From the NCBI RefSeq assembly GCF_029223185.1, contig NZ_JARHUG010000002.1, positions 62,001 through 126,000 on the forward strand: a stretch of DNA of 64,000 nucleotides, written 5' to 3'. This stretch comes from Aliiglaciecola sp. CAU 1673. Its GTDB lineage: Bacteria > Pseudomonadota > Gammaproteobacteria > Enterobacterales > Alteromonadaceae. The notes under the pieces are model-generated. The model did not search any database, was not told the DNA's origin, and worked only from the letters and a program-made list of their open reading frames with translations. A program made the translations under genes and the position numbers. This document shows positions 9,270 to 18,889 of this stretch, piece by piece. The stretch's first letter is position 1, and every line of letters starts with the position of its first letter.

Positions 9270-10007
9270 TTATGGCGACTTGTTGACATACACCGTCAAT
9301 GGACTGCCTTGACGTATCAGACTGAGCATCAGTTGTGATTCTTCATCCAGTGCTTTAAGGGCCTGTCCCCTCGATTCTTGGTCCAATACCGAAATGCCAT
9401 TAACGGCGGTAAGAATATCGCCTGATTCCAGCCCCAATTGCTGAAAAAGGTAGGAGTCCCCGCTTGGCGTCAGGGCATAACCTTGAACGAGCTGATCTGT
9501 TTTTACCTGCGACAGTGCAATCAGCTGTAAGGCCTCCAATTGAGTTTGAATGGCTTCACTAGGACTGGACGCTACGACAGTACGCTCTCCTTCTAACTCA
9601 AGAGGAATATAAGTGTGATGTTCATCTTTTGAAATTCTTATCTTTTGTGGGTAAACAGCCGCCAGACTGATATCGGTATTAAACAGAAATTCCCCTACCA
9701 TAAAGCTACGTTGTTGCCCATGAAGCTCGACAATGGCTGATGCCTGTTCTGGATCGTCACTTTCCACAACGCCCCTGAGCTTTGCTTCTCCAATCGGCAG
9801 CCAGATATTCTCATCTTGTGTCTCAGTAACTCGATTTTGTGGAGGTGGCGGCGTGTTATCTGAATGGTTGTTTCCCGTTTCAGCAGGTGTGAAGGAGGGC
9901 TGCTTGACCGCATTGAAGTATGTAAGCCCGGCAACAATAACAGTCAAAACGAGGCTAATGACAGGCCCAAAGCGCTTTAACCTTGTTGCTTTTGGGGGAA
10001 ATGACAT
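9270..10007 (-). CDS. GspC-like type II secretion inner-membrane protein, isolated copy
   Basis: The frame opens at a TTG (10025), but the ATG at 10007 follows AGAGGAAAAG and is the better start (245 residues). One transmembrane helix (about residues 13-31) is followed by a Pro-rich linker, an HR-type domain (LRGVVESDDPEQASAIVE to the YIPLE segment, about 80-140) and a C-terminal PDZ-like domain (LGLESGDILTAVNG, about 180-240). This order is that of GspC, which links the inner membrane of the type II secretion system to the GspD secretin. No other gsp gene is nearby. It may serve a distant gsp locus or be a relative with another role. Confidence 0.7.
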   Translation of the reverse strand: MSFPPKATRLKRFGPVISLVLTVIVAGLTYFNAVKQPSFTPAETGNNHSDNTPPPPQNRVTETQDENIWLPIGEAKLRGVVESDDPEQASAIVELHGQQRSFMVGEFLFNTDISLAAVYPQKIRISKDEHHTYIPLELEGERTVVASSPSEAIQTQLEALQLIALSQVKTDQLVQGYALTPSGDSYLFQQLGLESGDILTAVNGISVLDQESRGQALKALDEESQLMLSLIRQGSPLTVYVNKSP

Positions 10008-10103
10008 CGACTTTTCCTCTGGCAATGACCAGAGGAAAAGTGTAGTCCAGTCAAATCAAACAAGGTGACAATGTTGTGGTGAACCACCCTGTAATGTGCG
10101 GAC

Positions 10104-10466
10104 CTAACCACCGGGGCCGGGTTCAAAGATCACATATACTTTGCGACAAGGTGCCAATGTCCGCCAAATGCCTTTAAAGCCGGCGGGAATGACGAATTGA
10201 TCTCCCCCCGTTAGATGGGTGACCTGACCATGCTCATCTTCCAGTTCAACCTGGCCTTCCAACAGTTGGCAGTACTCATGCTCCTGGTAGTCCACTTTCC
10301 AGCTACCCATTTCGCTTTCCCAAAAGCCCACGTGGAAGCGTTGGCCTGCGTCTGAATAGAGATTTGCCAACCGCTGCAAAACCGGCTCCCCGAGCAGTTT
10401 TTGCTCAGGAATGTGGCTGGCTTCAAATTTGACATGGTCCGCGTTAATGACCATTACTTGCTTCAT
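10104..10466 (-). CDS. Cupin-domain protein of the polyamine operon
   Basis: This is a single small cupin of about 120 residues. It resembles the Cupin_3/DUF861 group: conserved W and GxW near residue 50, YQEHEYCQLLEGQVEL, then GDQFVIPAGFKGIW. Only part of the usual metal-binding His set is obvious. The ATG at 10466 overlaps the stop region of the upstream puuB-like gene (TAGTGATG), with AGGGA seven bases before it, so translation is probably coupled. Genes of this family often accompany gamma-glutamylputrescine oxidases. A small-molecule-binding or accessory role is inferred. Confidence 0.7.
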   Translation of the reverse strand: MKQVMVINADHVKFEASHIPEQKLLGEPVLQRLANLYSDAGQRFHVGFWESEMGSWKVDYQEHEYCQLLEGQVELEDEHGQVTHLTGGDQFVIPAGFKGIWRTLAPCRKVYVIFEPGPGG

Positions 10467-10468
10467 CA

Positions 10469-11746
10469 CTAGATCCCTAATTTATCTCTCAGTGTGTAAT
10501 AGCTCGCACCCAAAGCGGTGAAGGGTATTTGCAGCACCCGACCGCCCAAAAGTGGCAGATGTGGAAGCTTGGCGAATACGTCGAAACGTTCTGCCTGACC
10601 CCGTATTGCTTCAGCCACCACCTTACCGGCCAGGTGGGTGCAGGTGACACCGTGGCCGCTGTAGCCCTGCATGTAGTAGATATTGTTGTCCAATCTGCCA
10701 AATTCCGGCAGACGCGAGAGTGTTAGCAGGAAATTGCCGGTCCAGGTGAACTCGATTTTCACCCCTTTTAGTTGCGGGAATGTTTTTTCCAGCTTGGGTC
10801 TGATCAATGCTTCGATATCGGCTGGATCTCTGGCGCCGTAGACCACACCGCCGCCATACAGCAGTCTGTGATCGGCGGTGGTGCGGTAGTAGTCCAGCAG
10901 ATAGTTACAATCTTCCACACAGTAGTTGGTGGGTAGCAATTCCCGACAGTGTTCTTCGCCTAACACTTCAGTTGTCACAATTTGCGTACCGCAAGGCATA
11001 TTGCGTTTGGTTAACTCAGGTAATACATGAGTTAGGTAAGCATTAGCCCCCACCACCAAAAACTTGGCTTTTACCCGGCCTTTTTCTGTGTGAACAGTGA
11101 CGGTCTGACCTTTTTCAATCTTGGTTACCGGGCTTTGTTCAAACACCTGGCCGCCCATGGATTGGATAATGCGCGCTTCACCCAAACAAAGTTTCAGAGG
11201 CTGGATATGGCCGCTCATACCATCAGAAAGGCCACCTACATAGCGGTCTGAATTCACAATGGTTTTCAGTGCCTGTTTGTCCAAAAGGGTGAGCTTATTG
11301 TTGCCGTGCCGTTGCCAGCGTTTGGCCTGCTCTGTCAGTTCGTGCATCTGCTTGTCGTTAAGGGCGACAAAGGCGCCACCCGGTACATAGTCACAGTCAA
11401 TCTGGTGTTCAGTGATCAAATTGCGGATAATCTCACCGCCTTCAAACATCATCGCTGCAGCGGCATCACCAACAGCTTTGCCGTACTTGCTGCCGATGGT
11501 ATCCACATCGCGGCTATAGCTGTTAACAATCTGGCCACCGTTGCGACCGCTGGCACCGAAACCAATACGACTGGCTTCCAGTAATACCACTTTAAAACCA
11601 GCTTTGGCTAAGTGCAGGGCAGAAGAAAGACCGGTAAAGCCACCGCCCATTACACAAACATCGGCCTCTAGTTCACCCTCAAGTGTCGGGAAAGGCTGAC
11701 TAATATCGGCACTGTATGCGTAGTAACTGGATACATATTCGCTCAT
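10469..11746 (-). CDS. puuB: Gamma-glutamylputrescine oxidase-type FAD oxidoreductase (copy 1)
   Basis: This is a 425-residue DAO-family flavoenzyme, the same length as E. coli PuuB. The N-terminal dinucleotide site is VCVMGGGFTGLSSALHLA with the following E; the FAD motif GASGRNGGQI and the C-terminal GYSGHGVTCTHLAGK are clear. PuuB oxidises gamma-glutamylputrescine to gamma-glutamyl-gamma-aminobutyraldehyde with release of ammonia and peroxide. It lies between the puuC-type dehydrogenase and the cupin gene on the minus strand. A second homologue is at 22827-24110; the two share the family motifs but are clearly diverged. Confidence 0.85.
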   Translation of the reverse strand: MSEYVSSYYAYSADISQPFPTLEGELEADVCVMGGGFTGLSSALHLAKAGFKVVLLEASRIGFGASGRNGGQIVNSYSRDVDTIGSKYGKAVGDAAAAMMFEGGEIIRNLITEHQIDCDYVPGGAFVALNDKQMHELTEQAKRWQRHGNNKLTLLDKQALKTIVNSDRYVGGLSDGMSGHIQPLKLCLGEARIIQSMGGQVFEQSPVTKIEKGQTVTVHTEKGRVKAKFLVVGANAYLTHVLPELTKRNMPCGTQIVTTEVLGEEHCRELLPTNYCVEDCNYLLDYYRTTADHRLLYGGGVVYGARDPADIEALIRPKLEKTFPQLKGVKIEFTWTGNFLLTLSRLPEFGRLDNNIYYMQGYSGHGVTCTHLAGKVVAEAIRGQAERFDVFAKLPHLPLLGGRVLQIPFTALGASYYTLRDKLGI

Positions 11747-11772
11747 GATGACTCCATAAGGCCGCCAACAGG

Positions 11773-13263
11773 CTAGCCCAACTCAATCCAGGTAGTTTTT
11801 AATTCGGTGTATTTATCCAGGGCATGGAAAGACTTGTCACGTCCATTGCCTGATTGCTTAAAGCCGCCAAAAGGCACGGTCATATCGCCGTCGTTGTAGT
11901 TGTTGATCCATACGGAGCCTGCACGCAGGGCTTTCGCTACCCTGTGGGCGCGACCCAGGTTGCCGGTCCAAAGACCTGCACCTAAGCCATAGTCGCTATC
12001 ATTGGCAATAGCGATAGCCTCTTCTTCGCTATCAAAGGGGATAACCGCCATCACCGGACCAAATATTTCTTCCTGGGCAATCCGCATTTTGTTGCTAACC
12101 CCACTGAAGATAGTAGGTTCTACAAAGGCTCCGGTGTCAGTTGGTGCCTTACCGCCTAAACACAACGTGGCCCCGGCTTCGCTACCTACTTTGATGTAAT
12201 CCAGTACTGATGCTTGATGGCCTGTATCGACCAATGCACCCATATTGGTGGCAGGATCCAATGGATTACCGGGTTTAAAGGATTTGGCTGCCTCGACCAC
12301 CTTCTCAAGAAATGCATCATGAATACTGCGCTCAACCAGAAGACGGGTGCCGGCCACACAGACTTCACCTTGGTTATAGAAACAACCCGATGCCGCCGCG
12401 CGCGCCGCTTTGTCCAGGTCCGGACAGTCGGCAAAAATGATATTCGGATTTTTGCCACCGGCTTCCAGCCATACCCGTTTCATATTGGACTCACCGGCAT
12501 AGATCATCAGCTGACGGGCGGTGCGGGTTGAACCGGTAAAGACCAGGCTGTCCACGTCTTTATGCAGCGCCAAGGCCTTACCCACGGTATGACCAAAGCC
12601 GGGCACCACATTAAATACGCCATCGGGGATGCCGGCTTCTTTAGCCAGCGCCGCCAGACGAATAGCGGTCAGTGAGGCTTTTTCCGAAGGTTTCAGCACC
12701 ACCGAGTTGCCGGTGGCCAGCGCTGGTGCAATCTTCCAGCAGGCAATCCACAGGGGGAAGTTCCAGGGGGTAATGGCCGCCACCACGCCTATGGGCTCGC
12801 GGGTCACCGTTGCCAGCACATTGGCAGGGGTAGGTGCAACTTCATCGTAGACCTTATCCACGGCTTCGCCGTGCCAGCGCACCACATCGGCGCTACCGGG
12901 AATATCCACCGACAGGCTTTCACTGATGGGTTTACCCATATCCAGGGTTTCCAGGGCGGCCAGCTCCTGCTTATGGGCTTCCATTAAATCGGCCAGGCGC
13001 AACAACACTTGCTTTCGTGCTTTGGGTGACATATCACGCCAGGTACCGGTTTCGAAGCTGTTTCGGGCAGCTTTTACCGCTAATTCCACGTCGGCTTGAT
13101 CGCAGGCAGCGATGTCGGCAATTTTTTCGCTATTGGCCGGGTTGATGCAGTCAAAGGTCTTACCGCTTTGTGCAGCTTTGTATTGGCCTTGAATAAAGGC
13201 GCGACCTTCTTTGCTGAGCTTTTGGCAATAGGTTTGCCATTGGGCGAGCGTCGTTGGGAGCAC
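11773..13263 (-). CDS. puuC: Gamma-glutamyl-gamma-aminobutyraldehyde dehydrogenase
   Basis: This is a 496-residue aldehyde dehydrogenase, near the E. coli PuuC length. NAD-binding and catalytic motifs are intact: ITPWNFPLWIACWK, FTGST, WLEAGGKNPN with the general-base Glu, and NQGEVCVAGTR with the catalytic Cys. The N-terminal helix (TLAQWQTYCQKL) is typical of the PuuC group. It oxidises the aldehyde made by PuuB to gamma-glutamyl-GABA. It is first in a minus-strand unit with puuB and the cupin, following the pot operon terminator. Broad activity on other amino-aldehydes is possible. Confidence 0.85.
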   Translation of the reverse strand: MLPTTLAQWQTYCQKLSKEGRAFIQGQYKAAQSGKTFDCINPANSEKIADIAACDQADVELAVKAARNSFETGTWRDMSPKARKQVLLRLADLMEAHKQELAALETLDMGKPISESLSVDIPGSADVVRWHGEAVDKVYDEVAPTPANVLATVTREPIGVVAAITPWNFPLWIACWKIAPALATGNSVVLKPSEKASLTAIRLAALAKEAGIPDGVFNVVPGFGHTVGKALALHKDVDSLVFTGSTRTARQLMIYAGESNMKRVWLEAGGKNPNIIFADCPDLDKAARAAASGCFYNQGEVCVAGTRLLVERSIHDAFLEKVVEAAKSFKPGNPLDPATNMGALVDTGHQASVLDYIKVGSEAGATLCLGGKAPTDTGAFVEPTIFSGVSNKMRIAQEEIFGPVMAVIPFDSEEEAIAIANDSDYGLGAGLWTGNLGRAHRVAKALRAGSVWINNYNDGDMTVPFGGFKQSGNGRDKSFHALDKYTELKTTWIELG

Positions 13264-13360
13264 AGAGCCTCCTTAGTGCGGGCATCGTTAGAAATTCCTA
13301 TTCTTACATAATAGCCACGGCCTGGGGGCAAAGGATACAGGCAGTTTGCTTACTGGTACA

Positions 13361-13390
13361 AAAATCGACCGCCACCAAGGCGGTCGTTTT
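13361..13390 (-). terminator. Terminator after the potFGHI operon
   Basis: CGACCGCC (13366-13373) pairs with GGCGGTCG (13379-13386) around ACCAA, with T runs on both sides. It lies just beyond the potI stop and upstream of puuC, so it ends the pot transcript (or lets part of it pass into puuC). Confidence 0.8.
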
Positions 13391-13395
13391 GGCAT

Positions 13396-14223
13396 TTAGC
13401 CGTTTTTCATGGCCTGTATATCTTTTAGCCGGGCTCGTTCTACCCGTCTGGCGTAAAACCAGGAGGCAAATACCAACAGACTGACAATGCCGATGATAAT
13501 GGCCGCCAGGGCATTGATTTCGGGGCTTACGCCTAAACGCACAGAGCTGAACACCACCATTGGCAAGGTAGTCGAGCCGGGACCAGACACAAAGCTGGCG
13601 ATGACCAGATCATCCAAACTCAGGGTAAAGGCCAATAACCAACCGGAAATCAAAGCCGGGGCGATAATGGGCAAGGTGATATTAAAAAACACCTTCACCG
13701 GCGTGGCGCCTAAATCCTGAGCGGCTTCTTCCACCGACATATCCATTTCGGTCAGCCGTGAACCCACCACCACTGCCACATAAGCGGTACAGAAGGTAGT
13801 ATGGGCGAGCCAAATGGTTAGCATTCCACGCTGCTCCGGCCAACCAATGGCTTGGGCCATGGCTACAAACAGCAGCAATAATGACAAACCAGTGATCACT
13901 TCAGGCATAACCAATGGTGCGGTCAGCATGCCGCGAAGCAAGGTGCTGCCCTTAAAGCCCTTAAATCTGGCCAAAACAAAGGCCGCCAGGGTGCCAAGTA
14001 CCACGGCGCCGGTTGCCGAGAAAAATGCAATCTGCAGCGACTTACCCACGGCTTCCAGTAGCTTTTCATTCTCGAGCAGGCTGGCATACCACTTAGTGGA
14101 AAAGCCTGCCCACACGGTTACCAGGCGTGACTCGTTAAAGGAATAAATGATCAAAATCAGCATTGGGATATATAAAAAAGCTAATCCCAGGCCGAGCATC
14201 AGGTTGCTAAACTTAAACCGCAT
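13396..14223 (-). CDS. potI: Putrescine ABC transporter permease PotI
   Basis: This is a 275-residue inner-membrane permease with about six hydrophobic helices and the binding-protein-dependent transport (EAA) motif around EEAAQDLGATPVKVFFNITLPII. It is the second permease of a PotFGHI-type importer. Its ATG follows the potH stop directly (TAAATG), giving tight coupling. Length and order match E. coli PotI (281 residues). A hairpin terminator follows. Confidence 0.88.
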   Translation of the reverse strand: MRFKFSNLMLGLGLAFLYIPMLILIIYSFNESRLVTVWAGFSTKWYASLLENEKLLEAVGKSLQIAFFSATGAVVLGTLAAFVLARFKGFKGSTLLRGMLTAPLVMPEVITGLSLLLLFVAMAQAIGWPEQRGMLTIWLAHTTFCTAYVAVVVGSRLTEMDMSVEEAAQDLGATPVKVFFNITLPIIAPALISGWLLAFTLSLDDLVIASFVSGPGSTTLPMVVFSSVRLGVSPEINALAAIIIGIVSLLVFASWFYARRVERARLKDIQAMKNG

Positions 14224-15153
14224 TTAGGCCTCCTGCTGCTTATTCTGCACGCGGTCAAACCACATAATGGGCAGAATCAGTATCATCAGCATAATGATGG
14301 CCACTGCTGAAGCTACCGGCCAGTCGCGGTTATTAAAGAATTCCTGCCACAGGATCTTACCTATCATCAGGGTTTCCGGACCGCCCAGAAGCTCAGGAAT
14401 AACGAACTCGCCCACCGCCGGGATAAACACCAGCATACAACCGGCCAGAATACCGGCTTTGGTCAGGGGCACTATCACGCTGAACAGGGTGCGAATGGGG
14501 GAAGCGCCCAAGTCTGCCGAAGCTTCCACCAGACTATGGTCAAGCTTCATCATATTGGCGTAAAGCGGCAGGATCATAAAGGGCAGGTAAGCGTACACTA
14601 TGCCCACATACACCGCGAAATCGGTATGTAACATGATAATAGGTTCATCTATCAGGCCCATGCCCATCAGCGCATTATTGATATAGCCATTGGGTTTCAA
14701 AATCCCGATCCAGGCGTAAATGCGGATAAGGAATGAGGTCCATGATGGCAATATCACTAATAACAGCAGTACATTGCGGGTCGATGGCTTGGCACGGCTG
14801 ATAGCCAGCGCCATGGGATAGCCCACCAACAGGCAGATAAAGGTAGAGACCAGAGCGATGCGAATCGAACTCAAATAAGATTTGAGATACAAATCGTCAC
14901 TGAACAGATAGCCATAATTATTGAAGTTAAGGTCTATCTGCACATGGCCGTCTTCCACCGTCATCAAATCAGTATAAGGTGGAATGGCGATTTCCGTCTC
15001 GGCGAAACTGATCTTCAGCACAATAATAAAAGGCACCAGGAAGAACAGCAGCAGCCACAGGTAAGGCAAGGCAATCACGCCATTGCGCCCTTGCAAGAAG
15101 GGCAAAGCGCTCAGGCGTTGCCAAAAGGGATGTTTGGGCTCAGGCAGTTTCAT
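14224..15153 (-). CDS. potH: Putrescine ABC transporter permease PotH
   Basis: The start is the ATG at 15153 (MKLPEPK), which overlaps the potG stop as ATGA; the in-frame TTG/ATG-like codons further upstream would lie inside potG. The 309-residue product has a long N-terminal cytoplasmic/TM segment, six membrane helices and the permease motif VEASADLGASPIRTLFSVIVPL. It pairs with PotI to form the membrane channel for putrescine uptake. E. coli PotH has 317 residues. Confidence 0.88.
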   Translation of the reverse strand: MKLPEPKHPFWQRLSALPFLQGRNGVIALPYLWLLLFFLVPFIIVLKISFAETEIAIPPYTDLMTVEDGHVQIDLNFNNYGYLFSDDLYLKSYLSSIRIALVSTFICLLVGYPMALAISRAKPSTRNVLLLLVILPSWTSFLIRIYAWIGILKPNGYINNALMGMGLIDEPIIMLHTDFAVYVGIVYAYLPFMILPLYANMMKLDHSLVEASADLGASPIRTLFSVIVPLTKAGILAGCMLVFIPAVGEFVIPELLGGPETLMIGKILWQEFFNNRDWPVASAVAIIMLMILILPIMWFDRVQNKQQEA

Positions 15154-16268
15154 TTTTCCAATACCACACAAGCATCAGGGTTCCAGGATAGGAATATTTC
15201 CTGTTCAAGCTCAAAAGGAGTTTCACGGCGTTTGTCATTAGTCTGGGTGATCTGCACAAACTTACCGTCCGACATCTTCACATGATAGATGCTGTGTTGC
15301 CCTAGGTATGCCAAATCATCGATAATGCCTTTCCCCCAGTTGTACTGCTCATCGGGTTGCTCGGCGCTCATACGCATCTTTTCAGGGCGTACGGCAACGC
15401 CCACAGGGCGGGTGCCTCCGGGACCACTGATGCCATGGTCGATATAAATGGGCCTTTCCAGGTTCGGCACTTCGATAATGACGTAAGCTGGTTCTTCTTC
15501 GAGGATACGTCCCTCGAACAGGTTTACTTCACCGATAAAGTCGGCCACATAGCGGCAATTGGGATATTCGTAGATATCATGGGGGGAGCCGATCTGCAGG
15601 ATCTCCCCGGCATTCATCACGCCGATGCGATCGGCCATGGTCATGGCTTCTTCCTGATCATGGGTCACCATCACACAGGTCACCCCTACCTGCTTGATAA
15701 TATCCACTAACTCCAGTTGCATTTCACCACGTAGCTTCTTGTCCAATGCGCCCATGGGCTCATCTAGCAACAACAGTTTTGGATGTTTGGCCAGGCTGCG
15801 GGCCAGGGCCACGCGCTGACGCTGACCGCCGGAAAGCTGAGAAGGTTTGCGGGTGCGATAGGCTTCCATATGCACCAGTTTAAGCATTTCGGTGACCGTC
15901 TTGTCGATTTCGGTCTTGGAAAGCTTATCCTGCTTTAATCCATAGGCGATATTCTGCTCCACCGTCATATGGGGGAACAGCGCATAGGATTGGAACATCA
16001 TATTAAAGGGGCGCTTGTAGGGCGGGATATGTGCAATATCCTGTCCATTTAGCAGGATCCTACCGCCACTGGGCTTTTCAAAACCAGCCAGCATACGCAG
16101 TAATGTCGACTTGCCACAGCCAGAGCCGCCGAGCAAGGCAAAAATTTCCCCTTGGTAAAATTGCAGGTTGACACCCCGCACTGCCACATGGCCGTCGAAG
16201 CTCTTACTCAGGGCCTCAAGTTCAACCAATACCTCAGATGGGCCCGTAGATATATGCTTCAATGTCAT
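15150..16268 (-). CDS. potG: Putrescine ABC transporter ATPase PotG
   Basis: This 372-residue ATPase has Walker A (GGSGCGKSTLL), the Q-loop (MMFQSYALFPHM), signature (LSGGQRQRVALARSLA), Walker B (LLLLDEPMGALD) and the switch His (MVTHDQEEAM). A C-terminal TOBE domain (about 285-372) is typical of spermidine/putrescine importers. It energises PotHI. A strong hairpin lies between potF and potG, so expression of potG and the permeases may be lower than that of the binding protein. Confidence 0.9.
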   Translation of the reverse strand: MTLKHISTGPSEVLVELEALSKSFDGHVAVRGVNLQFYQGEIFALLGGSGCGKSTLLRMLAGFEKPSGGRILLNGQDIAHIPPYKRPFNMMFQSYALFPHMTVEQNIAYGLKQDKLSKTEIDKTVTEMLKLVHMEAYRTRKPSQLSGGQRQRVALARSLAKHPKLLLLDEPMGALDKKLRGEMQLELVDIIKQVGVTCVMVTHDQEEAMTMADRIGVMNAGEILQIGSPHDIYEYPNCRYVADFIGEVNLFEGRILEEEPAYVIIEVPNLERPIYIDHGISGPGGTRPVGVAVRPEKMRMSAEQPDEQYNWGKGIIDDLAYLGQHSIYHVKMSDGKFVQITQTNDKRRETPFELEQEIFLSWNPDACVVLEK

Positions 16269-16317
16269 CGGTGGATCCTGTTCATCGACTAACTGTGATT
16301 CCTGTCAAAAATGCGTG

Positions 16318-16341
16318 AAGGGGAGCCGGCTGGCTCCCCTT
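16318..16341 (-). promoter_or_regulatory. Intercistronic hairpin between potF and potG
   Basis: AAGGGGAGCC (16318-16327) and GGCTCCCCTT (16332-16341) form a perfect 10-bp stem just after the potF stop. A proper U run does not follow directly on the minus strand, so I read it as an mRNA-stabilising or attenuating hairpin, as is common after binding-protein genes of ABC operons. Confidence 0.6.
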
Positions 16342-16349
16342 TGGTAGGT

Positions 16350-17441
16350 TTACTTACCGGCTTTAACTTCGGTCCAGACCCTGTTGGTCACACGGGAGAC
16401 CTTGGCTGGCATGATGTCGAAGGTATACAACTTTTCCATCACATCGGCAGGCGGATAAATCGCCGGGTTACCGGTGATTTCAGGATCTACCAGGCTGGTG
16501 GATGCCTTGTTGCCGTTAGGATAGGACACATAGTCAGTGACGCTGGCAATGACTTCTGGCTCCATCAGGTAGTTGATAAAGTCATGGGCGGCATCCATGT
16601 TCTTGGAGTCAGCCGGAATAGACAGCATATCGAACCACATGGCCGCACCTTCTTTTGGAATGATGTAACCGACTTCCACACCGTTTTCCGCTTCAGAAGC
16701 ACGATCGGCCGCCTGGAAGACATCACCACTCCAGCCCACGGCTACACAAATGTCACCATTGGCCAGGTCGTTGATGTATTGAGAAGAATGGAAATAACGG
16801 ATGTGCGGACGAATGGATTTGAGCAGTTCGCCAGCTTTTTCAATTTCCTTGGCATCTTTGGAGTTAGGATCCATACCCAGGTAATGCAGGGCCGCAGGAA
16901 TGATCTCGGAGGCGGCGTCTAAAGTCACTACACCGCAAGAGGCTAGTTTGGAAATGACTTCAGGCTTGAAGATCATATCCCAGCTATTGACCACATAGTC
17001 TTCGCCCAGCACTTCCTTTACCTTGGCTACGTTGTAGCCAATGCCGGTGGTACCCCACATATAAGGGACAGCATGTTGGTTGCCTGGATCGACCGTTTCC
17101 AGCTTTTTCATCAGCATGGGGTCGAGGTTTTTCCAGTTAGGCAGCTTACTGCGATCCAATTTGGCGAATACGCCGGCCTGGATTTGGCGACCCAAAAACT
17201 GAGCGGAAGGCACCACGACATCAAAACCGGTGTTGCCGGTTAGCAGCTTGGCTTCTACCACTTCGTTAGAGTCAAATACATCGTAAACCACCTTGTTACC
17301 GGATTTTTGCTCGTAGTTGGCAACGGTATCTTCGGCGATATAGTCGCTCCAGTTATACACGTTTACCGTGGCTGCCTGGACGCCCATGGCCGAGAACAGC
17401 AGGGTGGCGGAAATCAGCTTTTTGTTTGCTTTTGCTATCAT
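16350..17441 (-). CDS. potF: Periplasmic putrescine-binding protein PotF
   Basis: The frame extends upstream to 17543, but the ATG at 17441 follows AGGAAG and gives a signal peptide ending in VQAA (363 residues; E. coli PotF has 370). The mature protein begins VNVYNWSDYI, with the conserved VYDVFDSNEVVEAKLL and the PSAQFLGRQI segment of polyamine-binding SBP_bac proteins. It captures putrescine for PotGHI. The rest of the transporter genes follow downstream on the same strand. Confidence 0.9.
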   Translation of the reverse strand: MIAKANKKLISATLLFSAMGVQAATVNVYNWSDYIAEDTVANYEQKSGNKVVYDVFDSNEVVEAKLLTGNTGFDVVVPSAQFLGRQIQAGVFAKLDRSKLPNWKNLDPMLMKKLETVDPGNQHAVPYMWGTTGIGYNVAKVKEVLGEDYVVNSWDMIFKPEVISKLASCGVVTLDAASEIIPAALHYLGMDPNSKDAKEIEKAGELLKSIRPHIRYFHSSQYINDLANGDICVAVGWSGDVFQAADRASEAENGVEVGYIIPKEGAAMWFDMLSIPADSKNMDAAHDFINYLMEPEVIASVTDYVSYPNGNKASTSLVDPEITGNPAIYPPADVMEKLYTFDIMPAKVSRVTNRVWTEVKAGK

Positions 17442-17539
17442 CGTGCTTCCTATTGTGATTGTCGTCGTTACACAAGTTGCCGGCTGCTGCTGTTGTACTG
17501 TAGTCAGAGATATAGGTTTATCCGTTTGGATAAGCGCTA

Positions 17540-18889
17540 TCACTGCAACTGACGTTGAGCCAGATCCAGTGCCTGCCAGGCCTTTTCAGTTAAGTCTTTC
17601 ACTCCCTGTGGGTCAAGAATGAAAGGCGGAGCAATAATCATGGTATCGCCTGTCGCCCGCATTACCAGCCCTGCCTCTAAAGAGGCATCCCGGCAGATGG
17701 TACCTGCCCGTCCCTTTCCGGGGAAACGCTCTCTACTGGCTTTATCTTTTACCAGTTCCAGCGCGCCCACAAAGCCTTTACATCTGGCTTCGCCCACTAA
17801 GGGATGCTCAGCCAAAGGTAGCCAATATTTTTCCAATGCCGGAGCCAGCTCGGCTTTGACTTTGTCTATATATCCCTCAGACAAGATATCCAGCGTAGCC
17901 AGCGCTGCCGCACAGGCCACCGGATGGCCTGAGTAAGTAAACCCATGGGTGAATTCCTGAGTATGGGACAGCAGGGCATCACTGACTCTGTCTGAGACCA
18001 GCACCCCGCCAAGCGGCTGGAAACCGTTGGTGATGGCTTTGGCGAAGACAATAAAATCCGGCCTGACGCGGTAAAATTGGCTGGCAAACCATTCACCGGT
18101 GCGGCCAAAACCGAATATCACTTCATCCACTATCAAAAGAACACCATGATTATCGCAAATCTCTTGGATTCTTGACCAGTAGGTATCAGGAGGAATTATT
18201 ACGCCACCGGCCCCTTGAATAGGTTCACCGATAAACGCGGCCACATTTTCAGGCCCCAGTTCCAGGATTTTCTTTTCCAACTCGTTGGCGGCAGCAATAC
18301 CAAACTCATCCGGGCTGAGCGTTGTGTTGGCGCCAAACCAGTATGGCTGAGGGATATGATGAATGCCGTTCAGACGTTCAAACTGTTCATGCATGGCACC
18401 CATACCGCCTAAGCTGGCACTGGCAATGGTACTGCCATGATAGCCATTTACCCGGGCGATAATGGCTTTGCGCTTGGGTTTATTGAGGGCGTCCCAATAG
18501 CGATGCACCATGCGGATAATAGAGTCATTGGCTTCTGAGCCTGAATTGGTGAAAAATACCTTATTCAGGTGCTCAGGTGCCCTGGCACTGATAACGGTTG
18601 CCAACTCAGTGACCCGGGGGTGGGTGCATTGGAAGAAGGTGTTATAAAAAGGCAGCTCTTCCAGCTGTTTAGCGATAGCGGCGTTAATGCGCGGCTGAGT
18701 ATAGCCGAGGTTGCAACACCAAAGACCGGACATGCCATCGAGTAACTTACGTCCGTCTTTCTCAAATATATAGGCACCTTCGGCATGGCTGATCACCCGG
18801 GTACCGTGCTTGTTAAGTTCTGCTTGATTACTAAAGGGATGCAGGTGGTGGGCGGCATCCTGCGCTATCAGCCATTGCAGATCTTTCAT
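17540..18889 (-). CDS. spuC: Class III aminotransferase, putrescine/omega-amino acid type (SpuC-like)
   Basis: This is a 449-residue PLP enzyme of fold type I. It shows the N-terminal HPFSNQAEL and GAYIFEKDGRKLLDGMSGLW, the cofactor segment FFTNSGSEANDS, LLIVDEVIFGFGRTGEW, and the Schiff-base Lys in VFAKAITNGFQPLGG (about residue 285). Close family members act on putrescine, cadaverine or beta-alanine with pyruvate. Its ATG overlaps the puuD stop (ATGA), placing it firmly in the polyamine operon. The symbol reflects family and context; the exact substrate is not proven. Confidence 0.8.
   Translation of the reverse strand: MKDLQWLIAQDAAHHLHPFSNQAELNKHGTRVISHAEGAYIFEKDGRKLLDGMSGLWCCNLGYTQPRINAAIAKQLEELPFYNTFFQCTHPRVTELATVISARAPEHLNKVFFTNSGSEANDSIIRMVHRYWDALNKPKRKAIIARVNGYHGSTIASASLGGMGAMHEQFERLNGIHHIPQPYWFGANTTLSPDEFGIAAANELEKKILELGPENVAAFIGEPIQGAGGVIIPPDTYWSRIQEICDNHGVLLIVDEVIFGFGRTGEWFASQFYRVRPDFIVFAKAITNGFQPLGGVLVSDRVSDALLSHTQEFTHGFTYSGHPVACAAALATLDILSEGYIDKVKAELAPALEKYWLPLAEHPLVGEARCKGFVGALELVKDKASRERFPGKGRAGTICRDASLEAGLVMRATGDTMIIAPPFILDPQGVKDLTEKAWQALDLAQRQLQ

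Noticed and set aside
16311..16922. 203-codon plus-strand ORF opposite potF
   Set aside because: It is a shadow of potF, with no recognisable domain.
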